This document shows positions 46,560 to 57,285 of a stretch of 64,000 nucleotides of DNA, one piece after another. The notes beneath the pieces were generated by a model. That model was given only the letters and a program-made list of their open reading frames with translations, was not told where the DNA came from and ran no database searches. The stretch is taken from contig NC_087062.1 of NCBI RefSeq assembly GCF_963678635.1, positions 83,162,012-83,226,011 of the forward strand. The letters are read 5' to 3'. A program made the position numbers and the translations under genes. Every line of letters begins with the position of its first letter. Position 1 is the stretch's first letter. The DNA comes from Symsagittifera roscoffensis. Its lineage: Eukaryota > Xenacoelomorpha > Acoela > Convolutidae.

Positions 46560-48430
46560 CTTTCTTTTTAGTGTTTAGAGCATCGTTTAATCCGCTTTTT
46601 AGAAAAGGATCATAGCCAGTCAAATTGTTCAATCTCGCGAGGGTGTTTGACACTTCTGCGCCACGGTAAAAGGATTTTCTTACAAAATTTGCTCCGTGTT
46701 ATCAAAATCATTCTCAAAAACGTCTTATTTCCCGTTCGCTTTGAATCAGGGCCATTGTCGATTGTCCAAAAATTGAGAAAATTTATCGGCACCTCGTTAT
46801 TAGGAATGTTATTCGGCAAAATTAAATCTTTGGTAAATAACGTCAGTGAAATTTGCAACAGTTTACTTTTAGCAAAAAACATAATCCTCATCATTCAATT
46901 CATGTTTTTTGTAACACAATTTTATGCATCGTCGTTGGAATTTTTCTTTTCGCATACACTGGTTTTTAGTCGCAAACCAAACTGGAGATGCATAAAAAAT
47001 TGTCGATAGTATGCAACTTTTAAAAAGAGAAACTCAAACAGAAACTTACAGGCCCATTTTAATACTTCGCGCATTTGCATGTTTGCTTTTTTAAGCCATT
47101 CGGTTTCGGTAATGTGGTATATCCATGACATTTTGAAATTACACCAAACACAAAGGTCTTTAACCGTGTCCTTTACAACTATTTGTTCTCCATCAATACA
47201 AAAAAGATCGCTTAAAGGGTATCGCTTGTTTGATTTTTGAAATCTAATTTGTTCAAATTTGTCAAAATTGAAGTCAATTCTGCTTCCTGCCGCCCAGGTT
47301 TTTACACAGTTTAAATCTATTTGAATCGAAGAAAGGTCAAACCAATTCCCTTAATTTTTGTCAAAATTGAAGTCAATTCTTTTTTCTGGTTTCCAGGTTA
47401 TTACTTAGTTTGAATCTGTTTGAATCGAAGAAAAGTCAAACCAATTTCCAATAACTTTTGTATCGTCATCATATTAAACAGAAGGGTTGTCAATAATTTC
47501 TGGCATATCGTTTATATATAAAAAAAACAAGAACACTGCAAAAAACGATCCCTGTGGACCACTACTCGTTATATTGCGGGAAAGAGAATATATATTACGA
47601 AAAAAAACTATTTGTGGTCGACGCCTATTTTTGCAAGCTTGTATAAAATGATGTTATGGCTAATAGAGTCGAAAGCTTTTGCAATATTTAAAAATGGCGT
47701 GAGAGGTAAATCTCCTTGTTCTAATTTCTTGAATACAACATCACAGTATAAAATGAGTATTGTCACAGTCGAATGATGTTTTCTAAATCCATGTTAATTT
47801 TAACACAACTTTTTTTGAATGAACCCTTTTATCTTGTTATGTAAAACTCGTTCAAATATTAGGGCAAATGCACGAAGTATTAAAATGTGCCTGTAATTTT
47901 CAATATTCATACGAGAAGCTTTTTAGTGCAAAGGAGTAATGTGTGGAATTTTCCAGATATCTGGAAACTGGTTTTTACTGACTATGCAATTAAACAGTTC
48001 AACAATATCATTCAAACAGAACTGTAAAACAAAAATTTATATGTTAGAAGATATACGATCAACTGAATTTGTTCCTGATTTGCAATTACTCAATTTGTTA
48101 AGATTCTCGCATTGCGCACCGAAAATATCTGATAAGTATATTCCTGGAAAAAGCTTTCGCTGGGAACATTCAACAGTTCCTTGTCTTTTTTGTACACAGA
48201 TGAAAAAAAAACTTGTTTAAAGCCTCACATATTGCAAAATCAGAGCATAAACTGGTATTTTTGTATGACAATTTCTTGGGTACTTCTGCCTTTCTATTTA
48301 TCGATCTGAGAAATTTGTAAGTCATTTTAAAATCGAAATCTTTCATTGACTCAAAGTAAACGGCTTAGTCTAGTTCTAAAGAATCATTCAATTCGTGATT
48401 GCAGCGTTTAACGTTCGCCAGAATAATTCT
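46560..48430 (-). pseudogene. Decayed non-LTR retrotransposon reverse transcriptase
   Basis: Read leftward from about 48,430: an RT linker (RCNHELNDSLELD...YFES.KDFDFKMTYKFLRSIN), then FPDIWKIPHITPLH near 47,930, NYRHILILRAFALIFERVLHNK near 47,870, and HGFRKHHSTVTIL near 47,790. Then come LNIAKAFDSISHNIILYKL near 47,670, a decayed SSGPQGSFF...FLYINDM block near 47,560, and KMSWIYHITETEWLKKAN near 47,110. The C-terminal VRKSFYRGAEVSNTL lies near 46,660. This is the full RT order of a CR1/Jockey-like element, with many stops and frameshifts. The endonuclease is absent. Its linker is the source of the short RT pieces repeated in the XPR1 array to the right. The plus-strand ORF at 46,647-47,009 is antisense. 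Confidence 0.85.
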
Positions 48431-48789
48431 GTTTCAATGCCGTCTGAAGACGATTTTCAGCATTTATTGTGTGATGACATCCCATGGGAGACTTTAGAGC
48501 GACGAATTGTCTTTTTTGGGATATATTTTTAAACGGCTTGATAATACAACCCAAAGAACATTTCAAGCAATCTATTTGCATCAAATACGTAAAGGCAAAG
48601 CGGAGCTTCGCATCATTTGCGATACAACGCAAACACATCATTGCGACCCATCGAATAGAAAATAAGACAGAAGTAAAAAAAGCGAAAAAAACTAGAGGAT
48701 GCACGGACTTCGTAGTATCAAGTATGGTCACATCTGCGTAAAAAAATTCAGCCATTGCTCTTTGAATTTGCTCTGATTTGAAGCAAACT

Positions 48790-49165
48790 AATCAAATGAC
48801 TTCTTCCATAGGTGCGATGCTTATGTCTCTAGTCGCTCGGAACTGACCGCAATTGTTCAAATGCTCGTTCTCCAGTCGAAAATAATTCCAAATAAACCTA
48901 CGAAAAACGACAATTATAGCGTAAAGCGTGCTTAAATACAGCGAATTAACGAAAGGCAATAACATGTTTACTACTTGAATTACCCACATGAACCTGACAG
49001 TGAAGTTAGTAATGATACCAAAGTAATAAAATGAACGTTTAGGGGCGTCTTTGTTCTAACAAGAAAAAAGGCCCCAGTTCATTTTCAGATCCCAATACAA
49101 CGAATAAACAGTCGAAAAGAGCCGTGCAAAAACGTAAGCAGACATCCATGCTATACTATGATGGC
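48790..49165 (-). pseudogene. XPR1 C-terminal fragment, unit 1
   Basis: Contains the stretch from RFMWV.QVVNMLLPFVNSLYLS to [21 protein letters not shown] (ORF 48,792-48,989), then a deletion removes the following ~60 codons. The upstream part has a frameshift near 49,060. Confidence 0.75.
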
Positions 49166-49666
49166 TTTCCATTTATCGATCAGAGAAATTTGTAAGTCAT
49201 TTGAAAATCGAAGTCTTTCATTGACTCAAAGTAAACGGCTTTGTCTAGTTCTAAAGAATCATTCAATTCGTGCTTGCAGCGTTTAACTTTCGCCAGAATA
49301 ATTCTGTTTCAATGCCGCCTAAAGACGATTTTCAGCATTTATTGTGTGATGACATCCCATGGGAGACTTTAGAGCGACGAATTGTCTTTTTTGGAATATA
49401 TTTGTAAACGGTGCGATAATACAACCCATAGAATATTGCAAGCAATCTATTTGCATCAAATACGTAGACGCAAAGCGGAGCTTCGCATCATTTGCGATAC
49501 AACGCAAACACATCATTGCGAGCCAGCGAATAGAAATCAAGACAGAAGTAATAAAAGCGAAAAAAACTAGAGGAAGCACTGACTTCGTAGTATCAAGTAT
49601 TGTCACATCTGCGTAAAAAAATTCGGCCATTGCCCTTTGAATTTGATCTGATTTGAAGCAAATTAA

Positions 49667-50265
49667 TCAAATGACTAAGACTTCAAAAAGGAACAACAAA
49701 CCTTTCAAAAACTCTTTACTTATCACATTTTTATCAGACTTATTTTTATTAACTCGTCTTTTCAGTCCATTAAAACGAAGTGAACTTGTCGGTAGAGCTT
49801 CTCTACTTTTGCTGTACACAGGCGTGCGCTTGTTTATAACTATTTCAGGGTCGTCCACCATCGAACAGAGAAGTGTTTGGTGGTCTCCTTTCATAGGCGC
49901 GATGTTTATGTCTCTAGTCGCTCGGAACTGACCGCAATTGTTCAAATGCTCGTTCTACAGTCGAAAATAATTCCAAATGAATCTACGAAAAACGACAAGT
50001 ATAGCGTAAAATGTGCTTAAATACAGCGCATTAACGAAAGGCAAGAACATGTTTACTACTTGAGCTACCCACATGAACCTGATAGTGTCACTGATACCAA
50101 AGTAAAAAAAAATGAATGTTTAGGGTTGACCATTTCTTCTCGTAGGCATGGGGCGTCTTTGTTCGAACAAGAAAAAAGGCGCCAGTCTATTTTCAGATCC
50201 CAATACAACGAATAAACAGTCGAAGTGAAAAACGTAAGCAGACATCCATGCTATACTATGATGGC
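49667..50265 (-). pseudogene. XPR1 C-terminal fragment, unit 2
   Basis: The ORF at 49,667-49,945 encodes the end from [12 protein letters not shown] onward and keeps the native tail [15 protein letters not shown], which is absent from the full-length gene. Upstream, a stop in the ENEHL region and small deletions (for example near 50,095) break the frame. Confidence 0.8.
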
Positions 50266-50770
50266 TTTACATTTATCGATCTGAGAAATTTGTAAGTCAT
50301 TTTAAAATCGAAGTTTTTCAGTGACTCAAAGTAAGCAGTTTTGTCTAGTTCTAAAGAATCATTCAATTCGTGCTTGCAGCGTTTAACTTTCGCCAGAATA
50401 ATTCTGTTTCGATGCCGTCTGAAGACGATTTTCAGCATTTATTGTGTGATGACATCCCATGGGAGACTTTAGACCGACGAATTGTCTTTTTTGGAATATA
50501 TTTGTAAACGGCTTGATAATACAACCCATAGACATTTCAAGCAATATAATTGCATCAATTACGTAGAGGCAAAGCGGAGCTTCGCATCATTTGCGATACT
50601 ACGCAAACACATCATTGCGAGCCAGCGAATAGAAAATAAGATAGAAGTAAAAAAAAAAGCGAAAAAAAAACTAGAGGAAGCACGGACTTCGTAGTATCAA
50701 TTATGGTCACATCTGCGTAAAAAAATTCGGCCATTGCTCTTTGAATTTTATCTGATTTGAAGCAAATTAA

Positions 50771-51375
50771 TCAAATGACTGAGACTTCAAAATGCAACAA
50801 CAAACCTTTTAAAAACTCTTTACTTATCACATTTTTATCAGACTTATTTTGATCAACTCGTCTTTTCAGTCCATTGAAACGAAGTGAACTTGTCGGTAGA
50901 GCTTCTCTACTTTTGCTGTACACAGGCGCGCGCTTGTTTGTAACTCTTTCAGGGCCGTCCATCATCGAACAGAGAAGTCTTTGGTGGTCTTCTTCCATAG
51001 GCGCGATGCCTATGTCTCTAGTCGCTCGGAACTGACCGCAATTGTTCAAATGCTCGTTCTCCAGTCGAAAATAATTCCAGATAAATCGACGAAAAACGGC
51101 AAATATAGCGTAAAATGTGCTTAAATACAGCGAATTAACGAAAGGCAAGAGCATGTTTACTACTTGAGTTACCCACATGAACCTGATAGTGAAGTTAGTA
51201 CTGATACCAAAGTAATAAAATGAACGTTTAGGGTAGACCATTTCTTCTCGTAGGCAAGGGGCGTCTTTGTTCGAACAAGAAAAAAGGCACCAGTGTATTT
51301 TCAGATGCCAATACAACGAATAAACAGTCGAAGTGAAAAACGTAAGCAGACATCCATGCTATACTATGATGACTT
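50771..51375 (-). pseudogene. XPR1 C-terminal fragment, unit 3 (181-codon open frame)
   Basis: The best-preserved unit. The ORF at 50,771-51,316 is open from the YWHLKIHWCLF region (human-like YWDLKMDWGLF) through FRRFIWNYFRLENEHLNNC to the native tail. Residue changes at W-D-L-K-M-D-W positions suggest relaxed constraint. It has no SPX domain and could not work as an exporter. Confidence 0.8.
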
Positions 51376-51879
51376 TCCATTTATCGATCTGAGAAATTTG
51401 TAAGTCATTTTAAAATCGAAGTCTTTCAGTGACTCAAACTAAACAGTTTTGTCTAGTTCTAAAGAATCATTCAATTCGTGCTTGCAGCGTTTAACTTTCG
51501 CCAGAACAATTCTGTTTCAATGCCGTCTGAAGACGAGTTTCAGCATTTATTGTGTGATGACATCCCATGGGATACTTTAGACCGACGAATTGTCTTTTTT
51601 GGAATATATTTGTAAACGGCTTGATAATACAACCCATAGACATTTCAAGCAATCTAATTGCATGGAATACGTAGAGGCAAAGCGAAGCTTCGCATCATTT
51701 GCGATACCACGCAAACACATCATTGCGAGCCAGCGAATAGAAAATAAGATAGAAGTAAAAAAGCAAAAAAAAACTAGAGGAAGCACGGACTTCGTAGTAT
51801 CAATTATGGTCACACCTGCGTAAAAAAATTCGGCCATTGCTCTTTGAAAATGATCTGATTTGAAGCAAATTAATCAAAT

Positions 51880-52488
51880 GACTGAGATTTCAAAATGGGA
51901 CAACAAACCTTTTCAAAACTCTTTACTTATCACATTTTTATCAGACTTATTTTTATCAACTCGTCTTTTCAGTCCATTGAAACGAAGTGAACTTGTCGGT
52001 AGAGCTTCTCTACTTTTGCTGTACACAGGCGTGCGCTTGTTTATAACTATTTCAGGGTCGTCCATCATCGAACAGAGAAGTGTTTGGTGGTCTTGTTCCA
52101 TAGGCGCGATGCTTATGTCTCTAGTCGCTCGGAACTGACCGCATTTGTTCAAATGCTCGTTCTCCAGTCCAAAATAATTGGAATAAATCTACGAAAAACG
52201 ACAAATATAGCGTAAAATGTGCTTAAATATAGCAAATTAACGAAAGGCAAGAACATGTTTACTACTTGAGTTACCCACATGAACCTGATAGTGAAGTTAG
52301 TAATGATAGCAAAGTAATAAAATGAACGTTTAGGGTAGACCATTTCTTCTCGTAGGCAAGGGGCGTCTTTGTTCGAACAAGAAAAAAGGCCCCAGTCCAT
52401 TTTCAGATCCCAATACAACGAATAAACAGTCGAAGTGAGCCTTGCAAAAACGTAAGCAGACATCCATGCTATAGTATGATGGCTTTCC
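51880..52488 (-). pseudogene. XPR1 C-terminal fragment, unit 4
   Basis: Two overlapping frames: 52,149-52,490 (from the GHHTIAWMSAYVFARL region to FRRFI) and 51,913-52,152 ([10 protein letters not shown] to the native tail). A short indel near 52,170 separates them. It starts at the same chimeric join to the RT linker (ORF 52,330-52,584). Confidence 0.8.
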
Positions 52489-53639
52489 ATTTATCGATCT
52501 GAGAAATTTGTAAGTCATTTTAAAATCGAAGTCTTTCAGTGACTCAAAGTAAACAGTTTTGTCTAGTTCTAAAGAATCATTCAATTCGTGCTTGCAGCGT
52601 TTAACTTTCGCCAGAACAATTCAGTTTCAATGCCGTCTGAAGACGATTTTCAGCATTTATTGTGTGATGACATCCATGGGAGACTTTAGAGCGACGAAAT
52701 GTCTTTTTTGGAATATATTTATAAGCGGCTCGATAATACAAACCATAGAACATTTCAAGCAATCTATTTGCATCAAATACGTAGAGGCAAAGCGGAGCTT
52801 CGCATCATTTGCGATACAACGCAAACACATCATTGCGAGCCAGCGATTAGAAATCAATACAGAAGTAATAAAAGCGAAAAAAAAACTAGATGAAGCACGG
52901 ACTTCGTAGTATCAAGTATGGTCACATATGCGTAAAAAATTCGGCCATTGCTCTTTGAATTTGATCTGATTTGAAGCAATTAATCAAATGACTGAGAATT
53001 CAAAACGGGACATCAAACCTTTTGAAAACTCATAACTTATCAGAAACATACAAAATAGTTCCAGAGGGATATCCCTTCCTTACAAATAACTTCAGGTATT
53101 ACAGATGTCGGGGCTAGAAAGAAATAGTATTTCAATATATTGGCAACGAATACAATTATTTATTTTTGTCAGAGAAAATGAAATATATTTATTTTGTTAG
53201 TACAATTATTGTTCAAGGACAGAAATTTGGATCATGAACAAGATTGTCAATAAAAGATTCTCCAATTATTACTTTTGTCGAAGAAATACAAAAAAGATAT
53301 TTAATAAATTGATTTTACCGACGAAATTAAAAAATTTGTTTTTCTTTAAAAAAAATACATTTGAATTTATATTTTTTACAACCCTGAAGTGCTTTGTAAA
53401 CGGACTCGATTATTCTGTCAATGATTAAGTCACTACAGTGTAGGTCTGCTTTGTTCTTGCATTTCTCTTTTAAAACAGAAGTCTAATCATTTATTTTGAT
53501 ATCCAGCTCAAATTGCACAATAAGAATGATTGCTATTTTCTTCTTGCCAGAAGAAACCAATTAAAGACGAAGAGCTTATTTTTACAGGCATTATTTTTAC
53601 AGGCACTCTACTCAACCTCAACGCTGGAAAAATATCAAA

Positions 53640-54120
53640 TTGAAACGAAGATAGCCGGTTACTGCGCAAGTAGCACGGAATGTTCCGACCACCGTTAAAA
53701 AAACACGTTTTTATGAGATATAGAAATAAACCAAAAAAATTGGAACAGGGCAAATAAGGCAATCATAATCAAATACGCCAATTTTAGAACAGTTTTTGTA
53801 GAAAAAAGGCTAGAAAAACAAAAAAAATCGTATGAATAAAATAATTTTGAAAATCTTCAAAAATTTCTTCTGATTTTTTTTGCAGAAACTTTTGATTCTC
53901 AAAATGGCGCTTAAAGTCTCCACAAACTATCTTTAATCGAGTTTTGAAAAAATTCACGGCTTAATAAGAGCTTAAATAAGCTATTTTAAGACTCCGCGTT
54001 CACTTTATTAGCTCGAAATTAGACCGAAAAGCAATCAAAAATTTTAAACTACTTTTGCTTGACACTGAAAAATTATTTTCAAATTTTTTAATGTCGTTCT
54101 AATTACCACTGAAAAAGCGT
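53640..54120. repeat. Dispersed repeat R5, copy 1
   Basis: Shares with 63,665-63,970 a start block CCGGTTACTGCGCAAGTAGC plus AATGTTCCGACC, a middle CAATCATAATCAAATACG, and an end CACTTTATTAGCTC. The start block contains two small hairpins, TACTGCGCAAGTA and CGGAATGTTCCG. A shorter version of the start block lies within R2 near 1,905 and 6,315. Confidence 0.65.
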
Positions 54121-54429
54121 TATTATGATATATAACTCAACTTGTTTTGATGATTATTCTTGACAACTGAGGAAAACAATAAGAAATACAAGGTGGAAAA
54201 CAATAAGAAATAAAAATAAAACACACCCGAATACAAAGTTCCTCCACATTTATCAAATGGTCGGAACAACAACACTATATTTTGATAGTATCTGGACCAT
54301 ATTATTAAGTTGACTTGCTTGAGTAATTGCCTTAAAGTTTTACACAGAGGCGAAGCTGCGCTTCGCAAACACTTGCGAGAACACGACCAAAAAGCAGCTC
54401 TATCAAGTGACACAAGAAAAATTAGAAAT

Positions 54430-54512
54430 AAGCCTCGAATTTGCAAAAACTCCAATTAGCAAAAATCTGCGATCTAGCAAACTTGAGTCTCACGCACTAA
54501 CCATTCAGCCAG
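54430..54512 (-). repeat. tRNA-derived SINE head (probable)
   Basis: On the minus strand GCATCCCTGGCTGAATGGTTAG gives a good polymerase III A box (TGGCTGAATGGTTAG in a 7-base acceptor context), followed by TGCGTGAGACTCAAG as in tRNA D and anticodon arms. A weak B-box-like AAATTCGAGGCT lies about 70 bases downstream. The acceptor 3' strand is missing, so it is not a functional tRNA gene. Confidence 0.45.
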
Positions 54513-54904
54513 GGATGCTTCAAATCCCCCAAAAACTAGCCAAGAATAACGCAGCGACATATGCTAATAAATTGCCAATTCAATGCAGCAAAAGTAGCGC
54601 CAAATACAAAAACATACAAAGTTGCATGTTATAAATCGCAAATCATAAGGTCACATTATGTATAAATGATGCATTTCAAAAAATTGCGAGATAATTGAGT
54701 CTAAAAAATCTGAAATCGAGGTTTTAATATTGTTATGTTGTTTGAAACAAATAGCTTTCTTCGGTTCACTAGATGAATTAAAAATGCATCAACTGCGTAA
54801 ACTTATAACTATTCAAATGTCAAAGCACATGTTATCAATCAGCTGTAAAGGTGCAACAAACTTCCAATCAATTGTTATTGCCAATTCAATGCAGCAAATA
54901 TTCT

Positions 54905-54975
54905 TGCTTTAAGTCGCAGCAATATTTGCGACTTAGTCGCAGCAAAAGTCGCAACAATATTTGCCACTTAGGTTG
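54905..54975. repeat. Short GTCGCAGCAATATTTGCGAC repeat
   Basis: GTCGCAGCAATATTTGCGACTTAG and a variant GTCGCAACAATATTTGCCACTTAG flank GTCGCAGCAAAA. The unit is itself partly palindromic (GTCGCA...TGCGAC). Confidence 0.6.
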
Positions 54976-55203
54976 GAAAAAAAGAGAGCTCGTCCTATAA
55001 CACTTTGCTTCGCAAGTCTAAATATCCCATCACTTCAGAAAATTCAGCGTATATCCCAAGATTTCTTGCACCACTGCACGATTGCATTTCCTTTCAATTG
55101 ATCGCTTATTAGTTTTGACCCAACTTTTTCAAAAATTCGAATCGTTTCGTTTAACTTTCATTCCTTTCAGCTTTTCATCCATTTCAAGGGTTCACTCGCA
55201 ACG

Positions 55204-57285
55204 CTATACTTGGGATTGCGCAGTATCGTCACTAATCATGTTTGATCTCGAAGCAGACTTATTTTTATCAACTCGTCTTTTCAGTCCATTGAAACGAAGT
55301 GAACTTGTCGGCAGAGCTTCTCTACTTTTGCTGTACACAGGCGTGCGCTTGTTTATAACTATTTCAGGGTCGTCCATCATCGAACAGAGAAGTGTTTGGT
55401 GGTCTTCTTCCATAGGCGCAATGCTTATGTCTCTAGTCGCTCGGAACTGACCGCAATTGTTCAAATGCTCGTTCTCCAGTCGAAAATAATTCCAGATAAA
55501 TCGACGAAAAACGACAAATATAGCGTAAAATGTGCTTAAATACAGCGAATTAACGAAAGGCAAGAGCATGTTTACTACTTGAGTTACCCACATGAACCTG
55601 ATAGTGAAGTTCGTAATGATACCAAAGTAATAAAATGAACGTTTAGGGTAGACCATTTCTTCTCGAAGGCAAGGGGCGTCTTTGTTCGAACAAGAAAAAA
55701 GGCCCCAGTCCATTTTCAGATCCCAATACAACGAATAAACAGTCGAAGTGAGCCTTGCAAAAACGTAAGCAGACATCCATGCTATACTATGATGGCCGAA
55801 CTGATCGTAGTAAAGTTTAACTCCAGTATATAGACCGATATAAACTAGTCGCACTGCATATTTACCCGAATTAACTATATGAGGAAAACACTTCTTAGTC
55901 GACTGGTACCTTCTAAGACACTGAGCGAACCGAAACCAGGCTGGCAACATACTAAGCACTGTCCGCAACCCGTACGAGTCAGAATTGCACACGTGATTTT
56001 CGTAACCATCCGAATAACCGTCACTTTTCCAATCAAGCTCAAATGCGTAAAAACAAACAAAGTATTCAAAATCGAGAATCACTTTCCGTAAACTGTTCAA
56101 TTGATCTGCGAGCCAAAAGTCCGGGAAAGTGACAAAGAAATAAGGAGCTGTTATGACTCGAAAAAGGTACTTGAGCAGCCAAAATCGAGCCGATTTTTTA
56201 AATATAGGCACTGGAAAAAATAAAATCAACACAAATAAACAGACACAAACGAAAGGACTTATGTAAGCTTTGATTCCAATAATGGGCGAAAACAATAATA
56301 TCAAAACACTACAACACCACAGAGTTCCGAGAACGAACGATACTTCAAGAAGATCCTCAAACGTGATGTGACTTCTAGGATCCAGCCCAAAGATTAACAC
56401 GTGATTGACGCCATATTTACTCCACCCATACAGATTCGCCCCCAGAAGTCCAACGAACAAAACAACTAAAAACAATCCTCTGTAAATTGTAATATATGCC
56501 TCAATGTACCCTTGGTCGAACCAGCGAGTAAGATAGTTTGATGACAAGATAATCGCAATGGATAATGTAATGAAGGTGCCAAGAAATAAACCAACAAAGA
56601 AAAACTTTTCAGGAACTTGTTTTTCGGTTAGAGGAGGCACTCTTAATCTTTTCATTGCGCGAGTTCGATCCCCGCCCTCTAACTCAACAATATAAGTTTC
56701 TTCGCAATCTCGAATCAGCCGTTCAATTTGTTTATTTGTACTGAACGGAGCGGTTTCAACTTCATTAAGTCGAAACTCAGCGCCGCTTTGGGTCTCGCAA
56801 ATTTTGTCATGTTTCTTAAGGATTTTACGAAAGCCAGTAAAATTCAACGACTGGTAGTTTTGCAGTAAAATTAGACTTAGATACAACTCACTATAGGCTA
56901 CTTTTAAATCGGATATTTTCGGCCGAGTATCTTTCGATTTAGCTGGCTGTAGTTTCGTACTGATACGTGATGTCTTTTCACTCGTGATTTCCCTGTGATT
57001 TTTCGCCAGTCTTAGTTCAATATGAAGCGCTGCCGATTTCCGATGCGCTTCCGCTAATTTTTCGGCAAAAAACATGTTGATTTTGTTCAGCTCCTGTTCA
57101 CATTTGGAGAAAAACTTCTGATCAAATTTGGCGTAGTATTTTTTCAGAGTCTCTTCATCTGATATGTCACTAGGGGGCGCATTTTCTTGAGCCTCATAAA
57201 GCATGTCTTTTAAATCCTCATAAGCCACGTACTGAGTTCTCCACTCTGGTGTTAAATGGTCGTTCAAATGGGCCGCAAACTTCAT
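55204..57285 (-). CDS. XPR1: XPR1-type phosphate exporter (SPX-EXS protein)
   Basis: Exports inorganic phosphate across the plasma membrane; the SPX domain senses inositol pyrophosphates. The product has 693 residues from the ATG at 57,285 (start MKFAAHLNDHLTPEWR is the canonical XPR1 N-terminus; the GTG codon before it is not needed). SPX spans about 1-215, with the lysine surface NFTGFRKILKKHDK at 149-162. Membrane helices begin near 228. The EXS part includes ARFWLLKYLFRVITAPY (367-383), FWLADQLNSL (390-399), RRYQSTKKCFPHIVNSGKY (458-476), YWDLKMDWGLF (520-530) and FRRFIWNYFRLENEHLNNCG (593-612). Length matches animal XPR1 (about 690). There is no intron. The last 16 residues (from ASRSNMISDD) come from inserted DNA and differ from the tail kept in the tandem fragments. 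AAGGTAAGTG directly before the ATG looks like a splice donor. Confidence 0.95.
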   Translation of the reverse strand: MKFAAHLNDHLTPEWRTQYVAYEDLKDMLYEAQENAPPSDISDEETLKKYYAKFDQKFFSKCEQELNKINMFFAEKLAEAHRKSAALHIELRLAKNHREITSEKTSRISTKLQPAKSKDTRPKISDLKVAYSELYLSLILLQNYQSLNFTGFRKILKKHDKICETQSGAEFRLNEVETAPFSTNKQIERLIRDCEETYIVELEGGDRTRAMKRLRVPPLTEKQVPEKFFFVGLFLGTFITLSIAIILSSNYLTRWFDQGYIEAYITIYRGLFLVVLFVGLLGANLYGWSKYGVNHVLIFGLDPRSHITFEDLLEVSFVLGTLWCCSVLILLFSPIIGIKAYISPFVCVCLFVLILFFPVPIFKKSARFWLLKYLFRVITAPYFFVTFPDFWLADQLNSLRKVILDFEYFVCFYAFELDWKSDGYSDGYENHVCNSDSYGLRTVLSMLPAWFRFAQCLRRYQSTKKCFPHIVNSGKYAVRLVYIGLYTGVKLYYDQFGHHSIAWMSAYVFARLTSTVYSLYWDLKMDWGLFSCSNKDAPCLREEMVYPKRSFYYFGIITNFTIRFMWVTQVVNMLLPFVNSLYLSTFYAIFVVFRRFIWNYFRLENEHLNNCGQFRATRDISIAPMEEDHQTLLCSMMDDPEIVINKRTPVYSKSREALPTSSLRFNGLKRRVDKNKSASRSNMISDDTAQSQV

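Larger units (their letters stand above)
48290..53037 (-). repeat. Tandem array of chimeric XPR1-3'-end/RT-linker units (about 1.1 kb)
   Basis: The anchor CCATTTATCGATCTGAGAAA occurs at about 48,293, 49,168, 50,268, 51,378 and 52,489. In minus-strand order each unit has (1) the XPR1 C-terminal segment starting at GCCATCATAGTATAGC, (2) its native tail and 3' flank, and (3) a 150-base RT linker ending RSINGKPS, fused in turn to the next XPR1 segment. Unit 1 lacks about 230 bases of the XPR1 tail; unit 5 lacks the XPR1 segment. The flank includes a conserved hairpin block (AAGCGGAGCTTCGC). The plus-strand and minus-strand 85-115-codon ORFs in the flank are not supported as genes. Confidence 0.85.
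53038..55252. mobile_element. About 2.2-kb inserted block between the XPR1 array and XPR1
   Basis: Left of 53,038 the sequence is the native XPR1 tail (AACTTATCAG). Right of 55,252 it is the XPR1 coding end (CAGACTTATTTTTATC). In the array units these two parts are adjacent, with about ten more bases. The block between is therefore an insertion. It contains an R5 dispersed repeat (53,640-54,120), a tRNA-like SINE head (54,430-54,512), a hairpin block (54,347-54,380) and a short repeat near 54,905-54,970. No transposase or RT frame is visible, so it is probably several nested elements. Confidence 0.6.

Noticed and set aside
48408-52909. ORF pairs MAEFFYADVTI... (minus) and MGDFRATNCLF... (plus) in each array unit
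   Set aside because: They recur only because the unit is duplicated. Both are cut by indels between units and neither shows domain content.
53234-53428. 64-codon plus-strand ORF rich in K, N and F
   Set aside because: Its composition follows the AT-rich DNA; it has no domain and no copy elsewhere.
55875-56091. Overlapping small ORFs inside XPR1 on both strands
   Set aside because: They are alternate-frame readings of a conserved 693-codon gene.
56670-56690. GAGTTCGATCCCCGC, a good tRNA B box
   Set aside because: It lies within XPR1 coding sequence (ELEGGDRTRA region) and has no A box or cloverleaf around it.
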